Of a stretch of DNA of 64,000 nt, positions 35,690 to 44,252 are shown one piece after another. Below the pieces are notes generated by a model. The model saw only the letters and a program-made list of their open reading frames with translations, had not been told where the DNA came from and ran no database searches. Made by a program: the position numbers and the translations under genes. Source of the stretch: Streptomyces klenkii (GTDB taxonomy: Bacteria > Actinomycetota > Actinomycetes > Streptomycetales > Streptomycetaceae); the NCBI RefSeq assembly GCF_003626645.1, contig NZ_RBAM01000006.1, positions 1 to 64,000 on the forward strand, written 5' to 3'. Numbering within the stretch: the first letter of the stretch is position 1; each line of letters starts with the position of its first letter.

Positions 35690-36336
35690 TACGCACGATG
35701 ATCGTCGACGACGCCAGCCTGGTGCGCCTGGCGCTCGTGGACATCCTGGACGACGCGCCGGGCATCCTTGTCGCGGCGCAGGCGGCCGACGGGGCCGAGG
35801 CCGTGGCGCGGGCCGGGACACAGCACTTGGACGTCGTCCTGATGGACGTCCGGATGCCCCGCATGGACGGGATCGAGACCACCGCGCGGCTGCTCGCCCT
35901 GCCCGATCCGCCCAAGGTCGTGATGCTGACGACCTTCGACCTCGACCAGTACGTGTACGACGCGCTCGCCGCCGGGGCGGTCGGCTTCCTGCTCAAGGAC
36001 AGCGACCCCGCGGAGATCATCCGGGCCGTGGAGGTCGTCGCGGACGGGCAGGCCATGCTGCATCCCTCCGCCGCGCGGCGACTCATCGAGCACTGTCACC
36101 ACACCACCCGCGGCAGGACCTCCGCCGCCCGCTCGCGCCTGGACCGGCTGACGCCGCGGGAGACCGACGTGCTGGCCCTCCTCGCCGAAGGCACGTCGAA
36201 CGCCGAGATCGCCGCGGGGCTCGGCATGCGGGAGAGCACGGTGAAGGCTCACGTCAGCCGCATCCTGGCCGCGCTGGAGGTCGGCAACCGGGTCCAGGCC
36301 GCGCTGTACGCCCGCGACGCCGGGCTCACCGGCTGA
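35686..36336 (+). CDS. NarL/LuxR-type response regulator
   Basis: A 216-residue two-component regulator: receiver domain with MIVDDASLVRLAL and the phosphoacceptor Asp in VVLMDVRMPRMDG (about D54), signature Thr/Lys in VVMLTTFD and GFLLKDSDP, and a LuxR-type helix-turn-helix (LTPRETDVLALLAEGTSNAE, STVKAHVSRILAAL, about 153-195). It is translationally coupled to the truncated kinase (ATGA). The gene itself looks complete, so it may be active without its normal sensor. Targets are unknown; the next gene unit is over 100 bp downstream on the same strand. Confidence 0.92.
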   Translation: MIRTMIVDDASLVRLALVDILDDAPGILVAAQAADGAEAVARAGTQHLDVVLMDVRMPRMDGIETTARLLALPDPPKVVMLTTFDLDQYVYDALAAGAVGFLLKDSDPAEIIRAVEVVADGQAMLHPSAARRLIEHCHHTTRGRTSAARSRLDRLTPRETDVLALLAEGTSNAEIAAGLGMRESTVKAHVSRILAALEVGNRVQAALYARDAGLTG

Positions 36337-36433
36337 CAGAGCCGCGAAAGCACGGTGAAAGCACCGTGAAAGCGCGTTGAAGGCACGCGGAGAGCGCCTC
36401 GACAGCGGCGCGAAGGCGACGTGAATTCCCTGT

Positions 36434-36610
36434 GTGACCGATCGGCAAGTCCCCCCGTCCAACGTCCGAGCGGTCCGCGGTGCCATCGCCGGGACCCGGC
36501 GGCAGTGGCGGGACTTCCAGCAGCAGCTGAAGGCCGTCCACGGCGTGCGCGAGGGATCCCGGATCGCCTGTGCCCTGACCCACGACGCCCCGGTCACGGA
36601 CTGCACTTGA
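36434..36610 (+). CDS. Possible small protein, 58 residues
   Basis: A GTG at 36434 opens a 59-codon frame with a coherent, hydrophilic product (VTDRQVPPSNVRAVRGAIAG, then RRQWRDFQQQLKAVHGVREG) ending at TGA 36608-36610. It precedes the ImmA/IrrE peptidase gene on the same strand. No domain is recognised, and no strong ribosome site is seen. It may be a short partner or a relic. Confidence 0.35.
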   Translation: MTDRQVPPSNVRAVRGAIAGTRRQWRDFQQQLKAVHGVREGSRIACALTHDAPVTDCT

Positions 36611-36745
36611 CCGGACCCGTTCCGGCAGGCGCTGCGCAGTGTCCGCGTGAGGGTGCCGATCTATCGACTCGCCGACCGGTTGACGAGTAGATTCTCCGGC
36701 GGGTGTCTGACAGGTCTTCTGGGACGAGCGGGTGAAAGAGAGTCA

Positions 36746-37318
36746 GTGGGAGCACACCATGTCCACGCCGATGGTTCCGGATCCGCGGCCACCCGCCGCC
36801 GGTCCGGACGAGCACTGCGGCGGCTCCGCCGAGGCGCCGATGCCCTGCTGACCCGGCTCGAACTACCCGGCCACTGCGACATCGTGACGCTGTGCCAGCA
36901 CCTGAGCCGCGAGCGGGACCGGCCGCTCCACCTCGCTCCGGTGATCATGGGACCGTCGTACCCGTGCGGGATGTGGGTGGCGCTGGACACGGCCGACATC
37001 GTCATCTTCGAGGCCAACACCAGCAGGCTCCACCAGGACCACATCATCGCGCACGAACTCGCGCACATGATCTGCAACCACAGGGGGGCGACCGACCCGG
37101 TCGGCACCTCGGGCCTCTTCACGATGGTCCCGCACCTCGACGCCCAGCGGGTCCGCGAGGCACTCGGCCGGACCAGCTATTCGTCGGAGGAGGAGCAGGA
37201 AGCCGAGATCATGGCGTCGTTGATCCTGGAGCACGTCACCCGCCCGCCGCTGGAAAGCAGGTGGGACGTCCCCTCGGTGGACGCGGAAACCGTGGCCCGC
37301 ATAGAAAGGTCGCTGTGA
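36746..37318 (+). CDS. ImmA/IrrE-type metallopeptidase
   Basis: Starting from the GTG at 36746 (GAAAGAGAGTCA upstream) the product has 190 residues. The zinc motif HELAH lies in DHIIAHELAHMICNHRG (about residues 95-110), preceded by TADIVIFEANTSRLHQDH. This is the compact ImmA/IrrE peptidase fold, which often cleaves a partner regulator. In actinomycetes such genes commonly precede MAB_1171c-type membrane proteins, as here (28 bp before 37347). A cognate XRE repressor is not obvious next door; the small upstream frame is too short to be one. Confidence 0.8.
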   Translation: MGAHHVHADGSGSAATRRRSGRALRRLRRGADALLTRLELPGHCDIVTLCQHLSRERDRPLHLAPVIMGPSYPCGMWVALDTADIVIFEANTSRLHQDHIIAHELAHMICNHRGATDPVGTSGLFTMVPHLDAQRVREALGRTSYSSEEEQEAEIMASLILEHVTRPPLESRWDVPSVDAETVARIERSL

Positions 37319-37346
37319 TCTCACCACTCCTCGCCGGGGAGGAGCA

Positions 37347-38612
37347 GTGCTGGGCCTGAAGAGCGTCATCTTCCCCGTCTGCGCCGCCCTTTGCGCCGTC
37401 GCCTTCCTGTACAAGCTCCTCGACGTGCGCAGAGGAAGCGGAGGGAACAAAGGCAGAAAGGGCCGGGATCCGGCGCTGTTCGCCCTCCTCGCCGCCTTTC
37501 TCTGCAAGGGCGTTTCCTTCGTCCTGTCGACCCCCGCGGTATCGGCCGGCGTCGACGCGTTCTTCGGCGTGCAGAACCTGGGCGCTCTCGGCATCCACCT
37601 CATGGGCGGGGCCTCCTCCAGCGCCGCCTTCCTCATCGCGATCGTCCACTGGGTCCACCCGCGGGACGTGGCCCGCGCCAGGACCCGCGTGCTCCTGACC
37701 GTCACCGCCCTCTGCGGACTGGTCATGATTGTGCTGTGGTGGGCCGGGGACGACGGGTCCGGCCAGAGGTCGCAGCACTACCTGCTGCAAAACGCGCACC
37801 GGCCCGTCACGGCCGCCTATCTGCTGCTGTACGTCACCGCGTTCGGCGCGGGCATGGTCGAGATCATCCGGCTCAGCCTCCGGTACGGCAAGGTGTCCGG
37901 GCGCGCGTGGCTCCGCCGCGGCCTGCACTGCACGGCGGTCGGTGCCGCCGCCTACCTCGTCTACTGCCTCAACCGCGCCTGGGCCGTCGTGGCGGTGCAA
38001 CTGGGCCTGGCCCCGCTGAACTGGGAAGCCGTCACCCCCGTCGCCAACGGCGTCGGCATCGCCTTCCTCGCCGCCGGGCTCACCATGCCGTCCTGGGGCC
38101 CGCGCGTCTCCGCGGCCCGGCAGCGCACGGACCACTTCCTCGCCCATCAGAAGCTGCACCGGCTGTGGAGCGACCTCTGCGCCGCCAACCCGAACATCGC
38201 GCTGAGTCCTCCGGAGCGTTCACGGCTCGTGCGCTTCGCGCCGTACGACATCAACTACCGGCTGTACCGGCGCGTCATCGAGATCCAGGACGGCATCCTC
38301 GCCCTGCGCCCGTACATGCCGGAGGAGCCGGACGGGGTCACCGCCGATACCGAGGCGGCCCTTGTGGCGGCGGCGATCGATGCGAAGATGCGTGAAGTCG
38401 AACTGCCCGAGGCGCCACCGACCGTGACGTCGTTCGTTCCCACGAACGTGGATTACGCGGGCGAGGTCTCCCGGCTGATCGGAGTGGCCCGTGCCTATTC
38501 CACCCTGGTGAAACAGGGCGGAACAGGCACAGGTACAGGCACAAGCACAGGCACGGGCGGGGCGGCGGCGGAACGGTGGAACATGGGACACGTGAGGGGA
38601 AACAGGTCATGA
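37347..38612 (+). CDS. MAB_1171c-type (DUF6545) membrane protein
   Basis: The 421-residue product has about seven membrane segments in the first 250 residues (VIFPVCAALCAVAFLY, ALFALLAAFLCKGVSFV, AAFLIAIVHWV, LLTVTALCGLVMIVLWWAGD, TAAYLLLYVTAFGAGMVEI, AAAYLVYCLNRAWAVVAV, GIAFLAAGLTMPSWG). A cytoplasmic C-terminal domain follows, typical of MAB_1171c proteins (HRLWSDLCAANPNIAL, YRLYRRVIEIQDGILALRPY). A short Gly-Thr repeat lies near the end (about 391-404). It follows the ImmA/IrrE gene closely and overlaps the aldo/keto reductase start (ATGA). It is a conserved actinobacterial membrane component of unknown role. Confidence 0.85.
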   Translation: MLGLKSVIFPVCAALCAVAFLYKLLDVRRGSGGNKGRKGRDPALFALLAAFLCKGVSFVLSTPAVSAGVDAFFGVQNLGALGIHLMGGASSSAAFLIAIVHWVHPRDVARARTRVLLTVTALCGLVMIVLWWAGDDGSGQRSQHYLLQNAHRPVTAAYLLLYVTAFGAGMVEIIRLSLRYGKVSGRAWLRRGLHCTAVGAAAYLVYCLNRAWAVVAVQLGLAPLNWEAVTPVANGVGIAFLAAGLTMPSWGPRVSAARQRTDHFLAHQKLHRLWSDLCAANPNIALSPPERSRLVRFAPYDINYRLYRRVIEIQDGILALRPYMPEEPDGVTADTEAALVAAAIDAKMREVELPEAPPTVTSFVPTNVDYAGEVSRLIGVARAYSTLVKQGGTGTGTGTSTGTGGAAAERWNMGHVRGNRS

Positions 38613-39604
38613 AGAACCGCAGGCTCGGCGGCAGCGGTGCGACCGTATCGGCCATCGGTCTCGGATGCATGGGCATGTCCATCGCCTACGGTCCCGTCGA
38701 CACGGCAGAGGCGCGGCGCACCCTCGACCGCGCCGCCGAGCTGGGCATCACCTTTCTCGATACGGCGGACGCCTACGGTCGCGGGGCCAACGAGGAACTC
38801 CTCGGGAACTGGCTGCAAGGGCGGGCCCGTGAAAGCTTTTTCCTCGCGACCAAATTCGGGCTGCGGCACGATCCGGTCAGCGGGCGGGTCGACAGGGTCG
38901 ACAATTCGCCGGAGCACACGAAGAAGGCGTGTGACGCGTCGCTCCGCAGGCTGGGCGTCGACCACATCGACCTGTACTACGTCCACCGCCGCACGCCCGA
39001 CATCCCGGTCGAGGAGACCGTGGGGGCCATGGCGGAGCTCGTCGCCGCCGGCAAGGTGCGCTTCCTCGGGCTGTCGGAAGTGAGCCCGCGGACGCTGCGG
39101 GACGCGCACGCCGTGCATCCCGTCAGCGCCGTGCAGATGGAGTACTCGCTCGCCACCCGGGACGTGGTGGAGGGCGACATGCTCGCGACGTGCCGGGAGC
39201 TCGGCACGGCCGTCGTCGCGTACTCGCCGCTGGGCCGCGGCATGCTCGCCGGAGCCGTCGCTTCGCGCGACGAGCTCTCCGAAGGCGACAACCGGCGGCG
39301 CTGGCCCCGGTTCTCCGAGGAGAACATCGATCGCAACCTCGCGCTCGTGCGCGCCCTCGAAGCCGTGGCCGGGGAGATCGGCTGCACCCCGGCCCAGGCC
39401 GCCCTCGGCTGGCTGCTGGCCCAGGGCGACGACATCATCCCGATCCCCGGCACCAAGCGCCTCGCCCGCCTCGAAGAGAACGCCGCGGCCGTGGACCTGG
39501 TCATGACGCCGGAACAACTGGCGCGGATCGGCGACGCCGTCCCCGCCGAGGCGGTGGCCGGCGCGCGCTATCCGGAGCAGGCCCTGAGCCGGCTGGGCCA
39601 CTGA
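38609..39604 (+). CDS. Aldo/keto reductase
   Basis: ATG 38609 overlaps the previous stop (ATGA). The 331-residue protein has the AKR TIM-barrel signature: catalytic Asp and Tyr in FLDTADAYGRGANEELLG, Lys in FLATKFGLRHD, His in YYVHRRTPD, and the NADP-binding PIPGTKRLARLEENAAA near the C-terminus. It reduces an aldehyde or ketone with NADPH; the substrate is not evident. Coupling to the ImmA/IrrE and MAB_1171c genes is unusual and suggests either a shared stress function or simple operon accretion. Confidence 0.9.
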   Translation: MKNRRLGGSGATVSAIGLGCMGMSIAYGPVDTAEARRTLDRAAELGITFLDTADAYGRGANEELLGNWLQGRARESFFLATKFGLRHDPVSGRVDRVDNSPEHTKKACDASLRRLGVDHIDLYYVHRRTPDIPVEETVGAMAELVAAGKVRFLGLSEVSPRTLRDAHAVHPVSAVQMEYSLATRDVVEGDMLATCRELGTAVVAYSPLGRGMLAGAVASRDELSEGDNRRRWPRFSEENIDRNLALVRALEAVAGEIGCTPAQAALGWLLAQGDDIIPIPGTKRLARLEENAAAVDLVMTPEQLARIGDAVPAEAVAGARYPEQALSRLGH

Positions 39605-39676
39605 CCGCGCAGGCCGGCCCGGGGCCGGTGCCGGTGTCGGTGTCGGCCTGGCGCGGCACCGGCCTGGCGCGGTATC

Positions 39677-40315
39677 TCAGTAGTACCGCGGTCCGGAGTC
39701 GGTGGCCCGCACGGGCTGGGCGAAGCCCGACGGCTTCTCGCCCTTCATGACCACGTCGCAACCGTACTTGGACGGGCTGCCCAGGGGTGCGAGCACGGCC
39801 TTGGGGATGTCATTGCACAGGGCGTAGTCGATGCTGCCCTTGTAGTTGCCGTAGAGGAGGCGGGCGACGCCGTCGCGCGTGAGGATCCCCTGGCGCGGGG
39901 TCGCCGTGTACTTCACCGTGCTGAAGAGGGACTTTTCGCCGATGCGCACGTCCCACTCCACCTGGAGGCCTTCGAAGGTGGTCTTGCAGGTCGTCTGCGT
40001 TCCGTTCTCCGACTGCACGTCCTTGGGGCACTCGGCGGTGATGCTGCCCGCGGCGCCGGCCATGGCCCGGGTCTTGCGGCGCAGCTCGTACTCCAGGTTC
40101 TCACTGAACGAGGCGTCGGCGGCCGGGGAGGGCTCCGCCTTCTCGTCGGGCATGGCGGGCGGCTGGTCCAGCCGCTGCGACAGGACGGTGGCGGCCGGCT
40201 TCGGCTCGGCGCCGGCGTGGTCCCCGCCGGACTTTCCACCTCCGCATCCGGCGGCCGCCAGGCACACCGCACCGGTTATGAGCACTGACACGATCTTCGA
40301 TTTCACGGCGGCCAC
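39677..40315 (-). CDS. Lipoprotein with DUF4333-like domain
   Basis: From GTG 40315 (or 40306) the product starts with a lipoprotein signal (SKIVSVLITGAVCLAAAGC, lipobox LAAAGC, Cys near residue 23), then a Gly/Ser/Lys linker. A C-terminal region has four cysteines (ITAECPKDVQSENG, TTCKTTFEG, DYALCNDIPK, KYGCDVVMKG) and resembles DUF4333-type extracytoplasmic domains. It is anchored in the membrane, facing outside. The function is unknown. It is divergent from the ECF41 operon across about 150 bp, so its promoter may be linked to that system. Confidence 0.75.
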   Translation of the reverse strand: MAAVKSKIVSVLITGAVCLAAAGCGGGKSGGDHAGAEPKPAATVLSQRLDQPPAMPDEKAEPSPAADASFSENLEYELRRKTRAMAGAAGSITAECPKDVQSENGTQTTCKTTFEGLQVEWDVRIGEKSLFSTVKYTATPRQGILTRDGVARLLYGNYKGSIDYALCNDIPKAVLAPLGSPSKYGCDVVMKGEKPSGFAQPVRATDSGPRYY

Positions 40316-40369
40316 TCTACAGAGGCGCCGGACGGCGGCCTCGTTGTGAACGGGATCACAGTGGCAACC

Positions 40370-40396
40370 TGTCACGGTTCGCCGGTGCGGGGTGTC
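40370..40396 (+). promoter_or_regulatory. ECF41-type autoregulated promoter candidate
   Basis: TGTCACG (40370-40376) and TGTC (40393-40396) are separated by 16 bp. As I recall, the ECF41 consensus is TGTCACA, 16 bp, CGTC. The element lies 67 bp upstream of the sigma factor ATG, consistent with self-regulation. Confidence 0.6.
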
Positions 40397-40462
40397 TCGA
40401 TGGGCATCTGACGAACAGACGGTCCATTACTGACGGCCCGATACCCCGACGAGAGGAGCGTC

Positions 40463-41365
40463 ATGGCTGAGGGCGACGCCTTCACCGAGCACCGTCCGCT
40501 GCTGTTCACCATCGCCTACGAGATGCTGGGCAGCGCCGCCGACGCGGAGGACGTCCTTCAGGAGAGCTACCTGCGGTGGAGCGCGGTCGACCCGGCCACG
40601 GTCGAGCACCCGCGGGCCTACCTGGTCCGCGTGGTGACGCGGCAGGCCCTCAACCACCTGCGCACGCTGAAGGCGCGGCGCGAGGACTACGTCGGCTCGT
40701 GGCTGCCGGAACCGATCCGTACGGCTCCGGGGGTGAGCGAGGACGCGATCCTGGCCGAGTCGGTGTCGATGGCCATGATGCTCGTCCTGGAGACGCTGAG
40801 CCCGGCCGAGCGCGCGGTGTTCGTGCTGCACGACGTGTTCGGCTACACCCACGGCGAGATCGCCGCGTCGATCGGCAAGACGGAGGTCACCGTCCGGCAG
40901 ATCGCGCACCGCGCACGCCGGCACGTCCACGCGCGCCGCCGCCGCTTCGAGCCCGACTCCGGCGCGGCCCGGAAGGTCGTCCAGCGGTTCCTGCTCGCGG
41001 CGCAGACCGGCGAGATCCAGGCGCTGATGGACCTGCTGGCGCCCGACGTCGTGCAGGTGTCCGACGGCGGCGGGAAAGCGACCGCGGCCCGCCACCCGAT
41101 CACGGGCAGCGCCGAGGTCGCCCGCTACGTCCTCGGTGTGGCCCGCACGAGCCTCACGGCGGCGACCCGCATCGAGCAGGCCACGTACAACGGCATGCCC
41201 GCGGCACGCTCCGTCAACGGCGGCGAGCCCGACTGGCTGCTCGCCTTCGAGATCCACGACGGGCGGATCAGCGGCCTCTACGTCATGCGCAACCCCGACA
41301 AGCTACGGCGCACCGATGCGGTGCGCCCACTCGACCGAGGAGAACTCCAGCCATGGAAACCATGA
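40463..41365 (+). CDS. ECF41-family sigma factor with SnoaL-like C-terminal domain
   Basis: The 300-residue sigma factor has region 2 (TIAYEMLGSAADAEDVLQES), region 4 (GYTHGEIAASIGKTEVTVRQ) and a fused SnoaL-like domain from about 165. All three ECF41 hallmarks are present: WLPEP between regions 2 and 4 (80-84), DGGGK (201-205) and NPDKL near the C-terminus. In this family the C-terminal domain replaces a separate anti-sigma factor and tunes activity. The downstream partner gene (usually a small oxidoreductase, epimerase or decarboxylase-like gene) is a SRPBCC protein here, overlapping by 13 bp. Confidence 0.93.
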   Translation: MAEGDAFTEHRPLLFTIAYEMLGSAADAEDVLQESYLRWSAVDPATVEHPRAYLVRVVTRQALNHLRTLKARREDYVGSWLPEPIRTAPGVSEDAILAESVSMAMMLVLETLSPAERAVFVLHDVFGYTHGEIAASIGKTEVTVRQIAHRARRHVHARRRRFEPDSGAARKVVQRFLLAAQTGEIQALMDLLAPDVVQVSDGGGKATAARHPITGSAEVARYVLGVARTSLTAATRIEQATYNGMPAARSVNGGEPDWLLAFEIHDGRISGLYVMRNPDKLRRTDAVRPLDRGELQPWKP

Positions 41366-41841
41366 CCGTCGAGCGCACCATCGCCGCCCCGATCGACGAG
41401 GTCTTCGCCTGGCTCACCACGACGACCAACTACACGTGCTCGCCTCTGGTGCTGCGCTGCCGCCTGGACCGGCGCGGCGAGGACGCGCCCTACGGCGTCG
41501 GCGCGGTGCGCAATCACCTCTGGCTGATCGGCTGGTTCCGCGAGCGCATCACTCACTACGACGCGCCGTACTCCACCGAGTACGTCGTCGAGCGGAGCCT
41601 GCCGCCGTCCCGGCACGAGCTCGGCCGCATGACGTTCACCGAGACCGACGGCGGCACCCTGGTCCGTTGGACCACCCGCGCAGAGATTCCCGTCCCGGTG
41701 CTCGGCGCCTTCCTCACCCGGCGCTTCGCGAAGCCGGTCATCACGCGCACCTTCGGCAACATCCTCGCCGCCGCCGACACCGCCCTGTCCCGGCGCTCGG
41801 GCAAGCGGCACGGCCCGGCTGCCACACCGCCGCTCACCTGA
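41353..41841 (+). CDS. SRPBCC-family protein, partner of the ECF41 sigma factor
   Basis: The 162-residue product has the START/SRPBCC pattern (MTVERTIAAPIDEVFAWLTT at the N-terminus, ERITHYDAPYSTEYVVE mid-protein, and a C-terminal amphipathic helix). Such proteins bind hydrophobic ligands in a deep cavity, and some are cyclases or ligand-controlled modulators. The start overlaps the sigma factor stop by 13 bp, implying translational coupling. It is likely the main target or a co-expressed sensor of the sigma factor; both are inferences. Confidence 0.8.
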   Translation: METMTVERTIAAPIDEVFAWLTTTTNYTCSPLVLRCRLDRRGEDAPYGVGAVRNHLWLIGWFRERITHYDAPYSTEYVVERSLPPSRHELGRMTFTETDGGTLVRWTTRAEIPVPVLGAFLTRRFAKPVITRTFGNILAAADTALSRRSGKRHGPAATPPLT

Positions 41842-41874
41842 GCGCACGGCGTACGGGACCCGGCTGATCAGCGG

Positions 41875-42030
41875 TTACCAGTAGTGCCGCCGGCCTCCGA
41901 CTTCATGGCCCACCGCGCCCAGCACCCACAGGATCGCGCCGATGACGAGCACGATGATCCCGATGGTCCACAGGATGGAGATGCCGGTCAGGAACCCGAT
42001 GACGAGGAGAATGACTCCGAGGACGATCAT
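41875..42030 (-). CDS. Small membrane protein, DUF6131 type
   Basis: ATG 42030 opens a 51-residue frame: two hydrophobic stretches (MIVLGVILLVIGFLTGIS and WTIGIIVLVIGAILWVLG) and a conserved-looking tail GHEVGGRRHYW. This matches the small actinobacterial DUF6131 membrane proteins as I recall them. A GGAGGCCAT ribosome site lies upstream. It is convergent with the SRPBCC gene. Function is unknown. Confidence 0.85.
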   Translation of the reverse strand: MIVLGVILLVIGFLTGISILWTIGIIVLVIGAILWVLGAVGHEVGGRRHYW

Positions 42031-42122
42031 GATGGCCTCCGCTCGGCGGAAAACCCCCTCTCCTTACTGTCCACCCCGGCCGGGTCCCGTGCCAAGAGAT
42101 ACAAGTGACGCCCGGGGCGCCC

Positions 42123-42692
42123 TCAGGCGGCGAAGCCGACGTTCGTGACGTACTCGTACTGGCCCCACTGCGAGCCCAGGTCGACGATCGTGTCCGTCCA
42201 GGCGTCGTCGAGCCCCTGGTAGTCGCCGGCGGCCCACGCGGCGACGATGCGGTCCCAGCGGCGTACGTTCATCGTCCGGTACTCGACCACGCGCTGGAGC
42301 GGGCGCGGCACCTGGGACTGGTTGAGGGGGTGGATCTCCACGCGCGTCCCGCCGGACGCGTTCAGCCGCCGCAGGAGGTGCCGGGCGACGTTCTGGCGGC
42401 GTACCGACCGGTAGGCCTGTTCGATGCGGTCCAGGCTGGCCTTCGACGGGCGGCGCCCGCCGTCCAGCCACGCCTTCAGGGTGCGGTCGGTGACAGTCAG
42501 GCCGGCGTCGCGGGCGGCCCGGCGCGCGTGGGCCGTCCTCGTCAGGTAGTGCAGGCGGGCCATGAGGCCGCGGCGGGCGGTCACGGGGGTGGTGATGCCG
42601 CCGGCGAGCTCGTCGAGCTTGCGGGCGACGGCTTCGCTGCCCTTGAGGCCCCGGGCGCCGTACTTGCCGAAGTCGATGTTCTTCTGCGGCAT
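42123..42692 (-). CDS. Tpg-like telomere terminal protein
   Basis: The 189-residue basic protein has the layout of Streptomyces Tpg: N-terminal region PVTARRGLMARLHYLTRTAH, a helix-turn-helix-like segment (ARDAGLTVTDRTLKAWLDGG, about 60-80), SKASLDRIEQAYRSVRRQN, a beta-rich middle (GGTRVEIHPL) and a C-terminal acidic end with Tyr (GQYEYVTNVGF). Tpg is the priming protein covalently bound to linear replicon ends and patched by Tap. It starts directly after the Tap-like stop (TAG then ATG), a coupled operon. Similarity to Tpg is by layout and order rather than close identity, so a diverged terminal protein is likely. Confidence 0.7.
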   Translation of the reverse strand: MPQKNIDFGKYGARGLKGSEAVARKLDELAGGITTPVTARRGLMARLHYLTRTAHARRAARDAGLTVTDRTLKAWLDGGRRPSKASLDRIEQAYRSVRRQNVARHLLRRLNASGGTRVEIHPLNQSQVPRPLQRVVEYRTMNVRRWDRIVAAWAAGDYQGLDDAWTDTIVDLGSQWGQYEYVTNVGFAA

Positions 42693-44252
42693 CTACTCCT
42701 CCTCCCCCGTCCCGATGGCAGCGGTGTACGCGTCCTTGACCTTGACTTCGGTAACGCCCCGGCCCTCGGCGAAGACACGGCGCCAGTCACCGATGACGTG
42801 GAGCTCGTCGGTGCCCATCGCCCGGACGACCGCCAGGCCCTCGTCGTGCGCCTTGAGGGCCTTCATCCAGAGGTTGGCGAACGCCTGGGAGCGGATGATG
42901 TGCATCCAGTCCGGGCGGTAGAGCTCCCGGTTGTAGTTCGACTCCCCCATCGTGGAGACGAACTTCGAGTACATCGCCTTCACGTACTCCAGGGTGACCT
43001 CGTCGTTCTCCGTGATGGCCGCGTCACGGGCGTCCTTGAGAGCGACGCGGAACTTCTCCAGGAGGTTCTCCGTGGCACCCGAGGTGTACGACTCGTGGAT
43101 CTCCGGCGGCGCGCACAGCCCGTACTTCGGGCCCGACAGGCGCAGCAGGAGGCGCAGGGTGGGCTCGGTGACCCACAGCGGGCCCGGCTCGTCCCGCTGC
43201 CCGATGGGGTTGGGCAGCACCGCCTCGTGTTCCCACGCCGGCGGGGTGATGAGGTGGACACCCGCGCGACGCCGGTCGTGGGCGAGGCCGGCGGAGTGCT
43301 CCAGCTGCCCGAGGGGCAGATGGGTCTTGAGGGCGGAGAGGTAGGCGCCGTTGATGTCGAGCGCGGTCACCTCATGGCGGCCCGGCGGCAGCTCGTGGCG
43401 GGTCCACTTGGGGCGGGCCTCCCAGATCTGGTCGGCGCCGCGCGAGGTCTGCTTCTTCAGGATGTCGGGGATCCACGGGTGGGCGACGATGTCGTAGCGA
43501 GCGCCCTTGCGCGTCTCGTCCAGCAGCCGCATCGCGTCCGGGATCGCGCGCTTCAGCAGGGCGGCGGTGGCCGCTTCCATGTCGCCCTCATGCTCGGCGA
43601 GCGCAGCCCGGACCGCCTGACCGATCAGGTCGGCAGGCCCGGACGGCTCCTGGAACGCACGCCCGGCCGGACCCTGTGAGCGGCCGGAGGGGCGCGGCCC
43701 GCGCGGCGGGCCTTCCTGCCTCGCTACGGGTTCGGCCGCCTCGGAGGCGGGGGCGGGACCGGGGCCGGGGGCGGTCACGGTGTGGCAGTCCGCCGGGTCC
43801 AGGTGCTGGGCGAACCCCGCCACCCGGCTCCCGGCCGGCTGCCCGCACAGCACGCACGGCTCCGGCACAGCGAGCGACTCCACGTCGTCCCCCTCACCGG
43901 CACCGGCGGTTGAGGCGTCATAGGCCGGTGAAGCGTCATCGGCCGCAGCCGGCTCCTGCACCGGCTCCGGCTCCTGCACGGCCTCCGGCTCCGGCTTCTC
44001 CTGGACCTCGACCGCGAACTTGGCGGCCAGCCCGTCCAGCAGATACGCATACCGGGTGCGGATCTCGCCGGAAGGATCCCGGGTGTCCTCCCATCCGGCC
44101 ACCGTGGACGGGCTCACCCCGAGCGCCCGGGCGACCTGGGCCTTGGACAAGCGGGCCTGCTCCCGTAGTTCCCGCCGGACTCCGCGGGCGGGCAGTCCGG
44201 CCTCCGGGCCGACGGCGGCGAGCAGGGAGTCGATCGCGTCGAAGTCACCCAC
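42693..44252 (-). CDS. Tap-like telomere-associated protein (HTH plus polymerase-like palm)
   Basis: The 519-residue protein begins with an XRE-type helix-turn-helix (LSKAQVARALGVSPSTVAGW, about 35-55). A Glu/Pro/Ala-rich linker follows with a short Cys pair (CVLCGQPAGS), then a conserved domain: VTALDINGAYLSALKTHLPL (motif A-like, D-x-N), VKAMYSKFVSTMGESN (motif B-like, Lys/Gly), YRPDWMHIIRSQAFANLW and AMGTDELHVIGD (motif C-like). This order matches Tap proteins and looks like a family B polymerase palm. Tap, as I recall, is about 740 residues, so this is a shorter, divergent version. The GTG start overlaps the upstream HTH gene by 8 bp. Confidence 0.82.
   Translation of the reverse strand: MGDFDAIDSLLAAVGPEAGLPARGVRRELREQARLSKAQVARALGVSPSTVAGWEDTRDPSGEIRTRYAYLLDGLAAKFAVEVQEKPEPEAVQEPEPVQEPAAADDASPAYDASTAGAGEGDDVESLAVPEPCVLCGQPAGSRVAGFAQHLDPADCHTVTAPGPGPAPASEAAEPVARQEGPPRGPRPSGRSQGPAGRAFQEPSGPADLIGQAVRAALAEHEGDMEAATAALLKRAIPDAMRLLDETRKGARYDIVAHPWIPDILKKQTSRGADQIWEARPKWTRHELPPGRHEVTALDINGAYLSALKTHLPLGQLEHSAGLAHDRRRAGVHLITPPAWEHEAVLPNPIGQRDEPGPLWVTEPTLRLLLRLSGPKYGLCAPPEIHESYTSGATENLLEKFRVALKDARDAAITENDEVTLEYVKAMYSKFVSTMGESNYNRELYRPDWMHIIRSQAFANLWMKALKAHDEGLAVVRAMGTDELHVIGDWRRVFAEGRGVTEVKVKDAYTAAIGTGEEE

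Noticed and set aside
36340-36430. Repeated GTGAAAGC units after the response regulator as a minisatellite
   Set aside because: The copies are imperfect and few, and can arise by chance in this composition.
38519-38566. Alternating GT/CA-rich stretch near the end of the MAB_1171c-type gene as an independent repeat element
   Set aside because: It stays in frame and encodes a short Gly-Thr linker inside the gene.
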